This document shows positions 35,609 to 40,521 of a DNA stretch of 40,521 bases, piece after piece. Location: positions 1 to 40,521 of the forward strand of contig JALZVY010000045.1 of assembly GCA_023300125.1 (NCBI GenBank), given 5' to 3'. Every line of letters begins with the position of its first letter. Position 1 is the first letter of the stretch. The notes below the pieces were generated by a model. It was given only the letters and a program-made list of their open reading frames with translations. It ran no database searches and was not told where the DNA came from. Source of the DNA: Phycisphaera sp. (lineage in GTDB: Bacteria; Planctomycetota; Phycisphaerae; Phycisphaerales; Phycisphaeraceae). The translations under genes and the position numbers were made by a program.

Positions 35609-35731
35609 CGGAGGTACGCCTCCGCTATCGGCGCCTGTTTGGCGCGGCTGAAGGCTTTGGGCCGAGATCCCGGTGAGCCCCAACGGTTATCGCCCTCCCG
35701 ATAAGAACCCCCTTTTTTGCGCATGCGCAAA
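35609..35731 (-). promoter_or_regulatory. Leader region with several hairpins and a 16-bp palindrome
   Basis: Upstream of the lipoprotein gene: CGGAGG-TACG-CCTCCG (35609-35624), GCGCC-TGTTT-GGCGC (35631-35645), TTATCG-CCCTCC-CGATAA (35687-35704) and the perfect palindrome TTTGCGCATGCGCAAA (35716-35731). On the minus strand TTGCGC in the palindrome and TCTTAT lie 18 bases apart, a weak promoter that would place the palindrome over the -35 box and the hairpins within the messenger. I cannot match the leader to a known riboswitch. Confidence 0.4.
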
Positions 35732-35817
35732 CCCCCGGGGCTCAAAGCCTCGTGTATCGACGTCACAAGCCTGTATGCACGCCCTGCGCAGGCCCACACC
35801 GCCAGCGTATTGAAAAG

Positions 35818-35845
35818 TTGCTTGCCAAACCCCTCTTGGTAGGCT
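35818..35845 (+). promoter_or_regulatory. Possible tRNA promoter
   Basis: TTGCTT (35818-35823) and TAGGCT (35840-35845) are 16 bases apart and end about ten bases before the tRNA. The -10 match is only three of six, but the location is right. Confidence 0.35.
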
Positions 35846-35855
35846 GAGCCCGCGC

Positions 35856-35928
35856 GGGAGCGTAGCTCAGTGGTTAGAGCTGGCCACTCATAATGGCTCG
35901 GTCGCGGGTTCGAATCCTGCCGCTCCTA
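35856..35928 (+). tRNA. tRNA with CAU anticodon (Ile2 or elongator Met)
   Basis: A full cloverleaf can be drawn. The acceptor arm is GGGAGCG/CGCTCCT with one G-U pair at the tip, and the D stem is GCTC/GAGC. The anticodon stem is GGCCA/TGGCT with loop CTCATAA (anticodon CAT at 35889-35891). The T stem is GCGGG/CCTGC with loop TTCGAAT. The discriminator is A, and CCA is not encoded. Initiator tRNA is unlikely: the first pair is G-U rather than a C-A mismatch, and the three G-C pairs of the anticodon stem are missing. The D loop, variable loop and T arm (GGTCGC) resemble E. coli tRNA-Ile2, which is read as isoleucine after lysidine is added by TilS. Elongator Met remains possible. Confidence 0.9.
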
Positions 35929-36142
35929 CTTGTATCAACCCGCCCTGTTGCCGATCCGCCCCGGCGCGTGGGAGGCCGGACAAAACAGTACGTCTTTCAT
36001 TTCAGAACACCCCGCCATGGGCCTGCGCGATCGTGCCAGCCTCTGAGCGTGTCCGCACCGCGTACCCTCCCGCCCCCCGCAAAGAGGCTCCGACACAGCG
36101 GCCGACCAGGGACATCCCGCACCCCGAAGTTACGATGGGGCC

Positions 36143-39100
36143 ATGGCACCTCCACGCAAATCCAATCGCTTGCCGCGCCGCGACACCGAAACAGTGCGCA
36201 GGCCTTGGCGGCGGCGCTGTCTCATCGCCGCTCCTGTTTTCCTAGCCCTCTATGCCTTGGGCGGGTTCTTCGCGGTGCCCTGGGCCTTGCAGCGTTGGGC
36301 GGTGCCTGCAGTCAACGACCAACTCAACGGCACCCTCGCGGTGCGTACGTTCCGCTGCAACCCCTTTGCCTTGTCGCTGACCCTCGAGGGTGTGGAGATC
36401 ACCGACCGCGCGGGCACGCGCGTGCTGGGGTTTGAGCGCTTCTACGGCAATCTTCAGGCGTCGAGCCTGATCCGCCGGGGCGTGGTCTTGCACGCCATCG
36501 CATTGGACCAGCCCTTTGTGCAGGCCGAGCTGCTCGAAGACGGGCAAATCAACCTCGCCCAATTGGCCAAGCCTGCGGATCCCTCGGCCCCCGAACCCGA
36601 AGCCCCAGACGTTTCCACGCCCCCCCAAGACGGCCCGCCGCCGTGGCCGCGGGTGCGCGTGGGCCGCGTGGCGGTGACCGATGCCCAGCTGGTGTTTGTC
36701 GACCACATGATCGCCGCAAACACCTTCCGCTTCGAAATCCACCCGCTGACTTTCGAAATCCCCAAACTCGACACCCTGGCCGACCACGAAAACCCTCACC
36801 TCCTGCGTGCCCAAGCCGATGGCGGGGCCGAGTTTGGGTGGCAAGGCAAGGTGTTCATGAATCCACTGACCTCCGAAGGTCAGTTCACACTCAAAGGCGT
36901 GGACCTCGCTCGCTTCCAGCCTTACGTCGGACGCTTCAGCGCCCTGCACCTGGCCCAAGGCACGCTGAAGCTGGACCTCGCCTACGCCCTGGCCCCGGCC
37001 GCCGAACAACCGCGCATGAGTCTGGACCTGCGCTCGTTCGCCGTGGACGGCCTGCGCATCGAGCAAGACGACACGCCGGTGGTTGACGGGTTGAACGTCG
37101 CGCTCGCGGGGTTGTCGATCGACGCGGTGAACCGCACCGCACGGCTGGAACAACTGGCCGTCCGCGACGCCACGCTGCGGGTGGTCCGCGAGGCCGACGG
37201 CGGCTTGCAGCTGGCCCGCGCGGTCCATGGCCAACCTTTCGGTCCGGCGCCCGCGTCTTCGCACACCCCCGCGACCGCGCAGCCCGTGACCCCGCCCGCC
37301 CCGACGCCCGACCCGACCTCCGATCCGACCCCGGCCCCGGCCCAAGCCCCGTGGACGCCGGTGATTCAAGGCCTCGACCGCATCGTCGACCGCCTGCCTG
37401 AAGCATGGGACGTCGAAGTCACCTCCCTCGCGGTCGAGCGTCACGCGCTGCAACTCACCGACGCCTCGACGCCTACCGCCGCGGACATCCGACTACGCGA
37501 CATCACGTTCACCGCCGGGCCCATCCGCAGCACCGAGGGCTACGACGTGCCCTTCGCGTTTGACTTCACCCAGGCCACCGCCGACGGGTCTTCTTTTGCC
37601 CCGGGCCCCGGCACCCTCGAAGTCACCGGCCGCCTGGGGCTCGAAGCCCTCACCGCCGACATCGACACCACCATCGCGGGCTTGGATCTCACCCCCGCCA
37701 GCCCGTATGTCGCTCAGGCCATGCCCAGCGCCAGCCTTCCGTCGGGACGGATCGGCCTGCGCGGCAAAGCCACCGTCGACGCGGGCGACGGCCTGCAGGC
37801 GGCCACCTTCACCGGCGAGTTCGACCTCGACGCCCTGCGGGTCGACGGCCCCCTGGATCAAGCCCCCCTGCTGGCCTACGACACCCTTGCGGTGCGCGGC
37901 ATCGCCTTTGACCACGCCGCGGGCACGCTCAACATCGCCACCCTCGAAGGCGACGGGCTCAGCGGCGCGGTGGCCATCGACCTAAGCGCCACCGACAACG
38001 CCGACGCCGACGCCGACAGCCCGGACACCGACCAAGCACCCCAGGCCGATGCCACCGCCGACGCCGACGGCTACCAACCCCTGGCCGTGGACCTGCCCTA
38101 CCGCGTCACGATCGGTCGGCTGCACCAAACCCGCATCGACGGGCTGGCCTTGATCAACGGGATCGAACCCCCGCTTCATTTCACCTCCACCGACGGCGAG
38201 TTCACGGTCAACGACCTGGACCTGGGATCCGAATCGCCCACCCCCGCGAACTTGAGCTTCGCCACCGCGCTGCAAGACACCGGGCGCTTCACCCTCAACG
38301 GCAACATCGCCCCCAACCTTCAAGACCTCAACAACTCACAAGCCCAGCTCGATTACCAACTCACCAAGCTCCCACTCGCGGGCTTTAGCGGGTTCACCGC
38401 CCGCTACCTGGGCCGCGAGCTAACCTCGGGCGAACTCACCCTAGGCAACGCCGTGGCCTTGGGCGACGCCAAGTTCGACACCGTCATCCCGCTCACCATC
38501 GAAAACTTTGCCTTCGGCGCGAAGGTCGACAGCCCCGACGCAGTCAAACTGCCGCTGGATCTCGCGGTGGCCATCCTCAAAGACTCCAAAGGCAACATCA
38601 AGCCCCCCGACGTGCCCGTCGCGGGCCCGCTCAACGACCCCAGTGTCTCGGTGGGCGAGCTGGTGTGGTTCGCGGTCGGCAGCCTGATCAAGTCGGTTGT
38701 CGCCGCGCCGTTCAACCTGTTGGGCGACGCCTTGGGCGGTGGCGACGACACCCAAGGTGACGGGGGAGCCCCCGCGATCACCTTTGCCCCGGGCGAGGCC
38801 CAACTGCCCGCCGAGGCCGCGGCAACGATTCAAACCCTCGCCCAAGCGCTCAACGACCGCCCCGCGCTGGGGCTTCGGCTGGTCGCCCAGGCCGCTCCTG
38901 CGAAAGTGGATGAAAACGCCCTGCGCCACGCCACCCTGCGCCGGCGACTGCAAGAAATCGACGGTGGCACCTGGCCCGACGACACGCGCTACGCCCAGGC
39001 CATCGCCCAGTGGTACGCCCAGAACCACACCAGCGATGCCCCGCTGGATCAAAAGGTGGTCTGGGCCCTGGCTGAGGTCGACGTCGACCCCCAAGCCCTT

Positions 39101-39259
39101 CAGGCCTTGTCGGCCCAGCGCGTCGACGCGGTCCACACCGCCTTGGTCGCCGCGGGCTTGGACGCAACACGCCTGATGGCCGACGCCCAAGCCGCGCCCG
39201 AAGACGCAAGCGACGACGCCACCGGCGCCCAAATCCGCCTCGAAGCCGCGGTGCCCTAA
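36143..39259 (+). CDS. DUF748/AsmA-like envelope protein
   Basis: 1038 residues. After a basic N-terminus, one membrane helix (about 28-50: LIAAPVFLALYALGGFF) anchors the protein, and the rest should lie in the periplasm. The opening RWAVPAVNDQLNGTLAVRTFRCNPFALSLTLEGVEITD is characteristic of DUF748. Long repetitive beta stretches follow, with Pro/Ala/Asp-rich linkers (about 150-170, 370-410 and 610-640). The late segment LPLAGFSGFTARYLGRELTSGELTL continues the pattern. The C-terminal part (ITFAPGEAQLPAEAAATIQTLAQAL) is OmpA-like. Related AsmA/TamB-type proteins bridge membranes and carry lipids, so a lipid-transport or envelope role is plausible. ATG 36143 is the natural start; no ribosome site is visible. 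Confidence 0.88.
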   Translation: MAPPRKSNRLPRRDTETVRRPWRRRCLIAAPVFLALYALGGFFAVPWALQRWAVPAVNDQLNGTLAVRTFRCNPFALSLTLEGVEITDRAGTRVLGFERFYGNLQASSLIRRGVVLHAIALDQPFVQAELLEDGQINLAQLAKPADPSAPEPEAPDVSTPPQDGPPPWPRVRVGRVAVTDAQLVFVDHMIAANTFRFEIHPLTFEIPKLDTLADHENPHLLRAQADGGAEFGWQGKVFMNPLTSEGQFTLKGVDLARFQPYVGRFSALHLAQGTLKLDLAYALAPAAEQPRMSLDLRSFAVDGLRIEQDDTPVVDGLNVALAGLSIDAVNRTARLEQLAVRDATLRVVREADGGLQLARAVHGQPFGPAPASSHTPATAQPVTPPAPTPDPTSDPTPAPAQAPWTPVIQGLDRIVDRLPEAWDVEVTSLAVERHALQLTDASTPTAADIRLRDITFTAGPIRSTEGYDVPFAFDFTQATADGSSFAPGPGTLEVTGRLGLEALTADIDTTIAGLDLTPASPYVAQAMPSASLPSGRIGLRGKATVDAGDGLQAATFTGEFDLDALRVDGPLDQAPLLAYDTLAVRGIAFDHAAGTLNIATLEGDGLSGAVAIDLSATDNADADADSPDTDQAPQADATADADGYQPLAVDLPYRVTIGRLHQTRIDGLALINGIEPPLHFTSTDGEFTVNDLDLGSESPTPANLSFATALQDTGRFTLNGNIAPNLQDLNNSQAQLDYQLTKLPLAGFSGFTARYLGRELTSGELTLGNAVALGDAKFDTVIPLTIENFAFGAKVDSPDAVKLPLDLAVAILKDSKGNIKPPDVPVAGPLNDPSVSVGELVWFAVGSLIKSVVAAPFNLLGDALGGGDDTQGDGGAPAITFAPGEAQLPAEAAATIQTLAQALNDRPALGLRLVAQAAPAKVDENALRHATLRRRLQEIDGGTWPDDTRYAQAIAQWYAQNHTSDAPLDQKVVWALAEVDVDPQALQALSAQRVDAVHTALVAAGLDATRLMADAQAAPEDASDDATGAQIRLEAAVP

Positions 39260-39342
39260 CCCGCCCCAACCTCGGCCCCAGCCCCCGCCCCGTGGCGTTC
39301 TTCAACGGGCCGCTCACCCACCGCAGAGCTAGGCTGTCTGCC

Positions 39343-40344
39343 ATGATCACGCCCCTTCTCCGCGTCGCCTTCCTGCTGGCCGCTGTGCTCCTCACGCTGA
39401 CGGGCTGCCAACCCGCCACCCTCGTCGTCGGGCTCGCGCCCGGGGGCACGGAACTGCAAGCCACCGCCATCGAACGCTCAGGGCGGTGGGCCAGCCCCCG
39501 TGTCGTGGTCGTGGACGTGTCGGGCAGCATCGTCAACGCCCGCACCGGCGGCCTTCTCGGCGGCGGGTCCAACCCCGTCGACGACCTGGCCCGACGCCTG
39601 GACGCCGCCGCCGACGACCCCAAAGTCGCCGCGGTGATCTTGCGCATCAACAGCCCCGGCGGCACCGTCACCGCCAGCGACATGATGTACCGCGAGGTCA
39701 AGCGCTACCGCGCCCGCACCGGCAAACCTGTGATCGCCTTGATCATGGATGTCGGGGCCAGCGGCGGCTACTACCTCGCCTGCGCCGCCGACGAGATCAT
39801 GGCCTACCCCACCAGCGTGACCGGCAGCATCGGCGTCATCTTGCAGACCCTCAGCGTGCGGCCCGCACTCGACCGCTGGGGCATCCAAGCCCGTGCCCTG
39901 GTCAGCGGCCCCAACAAAGCCGGCGGGTCGCCGCTCGAAACCCTCAGCCAAGACCAAGAAGCCCTGCTTCAAGGCCTGGTCGACGACTTCTACCTTGCCT
40001 TCTGCAAGGTGGTGCGCAACGCCCGCCCGGGCATCGCCGCCGACCGCTTTCCCACCGTCACCGACGGCCGGGTTTTCACCGGCACCCAGGCCCACGCCGA
40101 AGGCCTGGTCGATCAACTGGGCGATATCCGCGACGCCTTCACGCGGGCCAAGCAGCTGGCCCACCTCAAGCACGCCGACCTGTTCATCTATCACAGCCCG
40201 CTGTCCACCCCCGCCACGCCCTACGCGCAGCGCAGCACCCCCAACGTCCAGATCAGCCTGCTCAACGTCGGCGACCTGCTTGCTTCGGCCACCCTCAACG
40301 GGCCCTGCTACCTGTGGCAGCCCGGCATCCGCGCCAAGGACTAA
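39343..40344 (+). CDS. sppA: Signal peptide peptidase SppA, S49 family, lipoprotein form
   Basis: 333 residues. The signal peptide ends in the lipobox LTGC (Cys about 22), so the enzyme is probably tethered as a lipoprotein rather than by a membrane helix. The S49 core has ILRINSPGGTVTASD, the nucleophile Ser in DVGASGGYYLACAADEI, PTSVTGSIGVI, and the general-base Lys in SGPNKAGGSPL. The DGRVFTGTQAHAEGLVDQLG segment is the family C-terminal helix region. SppA degrades cleaved signal peptides. The start ATG 39343 gives the signal peptide. It follows the DUF748 gene by 83 bases on the same strand. Confidence 0.93.
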   Translation: MITPLLRVAFLLAAVLLTLTGCQPATLVVGLAPGGTELQATAIERSGRWASPRVVVVDVSGSIVNARTGGLLGGGSNPVDDLARRLDAAADDPKVAAVILRINSPGGTVTASDMMYREVKRYRARTGKPVIALIMDVGASGGYYLACAADEIMAYPTSVTGSIGVILQTLSVRPALDRWGIQARALVSGPNKAGGSPLETLSQDQEALLQGLVDDFYLAFCKVVRNARPGIAADRFPTVTDGRVFTGTQAHAEGLVDQLGDIRDAFTRAKQLAHLKHADLFIYHSPLSTPATPYAQRSTPNVQISLLNVGDLLASATLNGPCYLWQPGIRAKD

Positions 40345-40405
40345 CGCTTTCTTTCCCGTGGGCCGTGGCTGGATATAACGCGGGCGCTATGCGACGAAGA
40401 CAGAT

Positions 40406-40521
40406 TTGAACCGCCAAGACGTCAAGAACGCCAATGAAGGCGAAAGTTCACGTAGCCCAGGACGTGCCACATCATGTCTGCCAGCGTTGATGCAATGCCG
40501 CCAAGGCGGCGCCACTTGCCA
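40406..40521 (+). CDS. Possible gene start with NRQD-type leader (runs off the window)
   Basis: A frame from TTG 40406 is open to the window's end and begins (M/L)NRQDVKNANEGE. The underlying DNA, ACCGCCAAGACGTCAAGAAC, resembles the 'NRQDAKNAKE' leader sequences often found beside GxxExxY-family genes in Planctomycetota and other phyla. The codons after it do not match a domain I know, and there is no ribosome site. It could be the start of a small protein or only a relic of this widespread element. Confidence 0.35.
   Translation, partial: MNRQDVKNANEGESSRSPGRATSCLPALMQCRQGGATC

Noticed and set aside
35856-35928. An integration site at the tRNA
   Set aside because: There is no integrase, no repeated tRNA 3' end and no foreign-looking DNA on either side.
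36242-37453. A 403-codon minus-strand frame opposite the DUF748 gene
   Set aside because: It is a shadow of the real gene; composition is Gly/Arg/His-rich and without secondary-structure pattern.

Overview
The window is GC-rich, gene-dense bacterial DNA. The genes suggest a Gram-negative-type member of the Planctomycetota, most likely the class Phycisphaerae. This is inferred from excisionase-type HTH domains fused to non-phage modules, a pilMNO/GspE cluster, a large DUF748/AsmA-like protein, lipoproteins, an outer-membrane beta-barrel and strong G/C preference at third codon positions. No 16S rRNA or other marker is present, so the placement is tentative. There is no CRISPR array, insertion sequence, integrase or prophage.

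Layout. (1) 1-1294, plus strand: the tail of an unidentified basic protein, then trhO. (2) 1296-10592, minus strand: a signalling island of eight genes. Read in the direction of transcription it holds an HTH-receiver protein, a lone receiver, an outer-membrane beta-barrel, a periplasmic protein of unknown function, a membrane PAS histidine kinase, a receiver-histidine kinase, a receiver-PAS protein and a receiver fused to a degenerate HD-GYP-like domain. The last four genes are tightly packed; three of their junctions overlap and one has a 4-base gap. This is the least explained and most interesting unit. (3) 10999-18057: metabolic and housekeeping genes (ilvC, a site-2-type M50 protease, ppdK, a membrane C39-like peptidase, an acyl-CoA thioesterase) plus an unusual PilZ-J-domain fusion. 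(4) 18134-23496, minus strand: a type IV pilus/type II secretion-like operon (pilM, pilN, pilO, a single-pass membrane protein, GspE/PilB ATPase), divergent from comM. (5) 23793-33817, plus strand: comM, an HTH-membrane protein, psd, carA, speA, a TauE/SafE permease, nadC and birA. (6) 33945-35561, minus strand: a Yellow/major-royal-jelly-type lipoprotein with a helical tail, behind a structured leader. (7) 35856-40521, plus strand: a CAU-anticodon tRNA, a 1038-residue DUF748/AsmA-like protein, a lipoprotein SppA protease, and the start of a possible gene resembling the 'NRQDAK' leader seen beside GxxExxY-type genes.

How the parts work together. The signalling island looks like one envelope-to-cytoplasm phosphorelay: an outer-membrane protein and a periplasmic protein at the cell surface, two kinases, and several receivers. 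One receiver has a DNA-binding domain and one has a domain of cyclic-di-GMP phosphodiesterase type that has lost key residues. A PilZ protein (cyclic-di-GMP binding) and a pilus assembly operon are nearby, so a link between cyclic-di-GMP and surface behaviour is plausible but not shown. PilMNO, the ATPase and ComM together suggest natural transformation or a secretion pilus. Strong sigma70-like promoters can be read before the HTH-receiver gene, ilvC and ppdK. Factor-independent terminators are clear after ilvC, ppdK and the Yellow-type lipoprotein.
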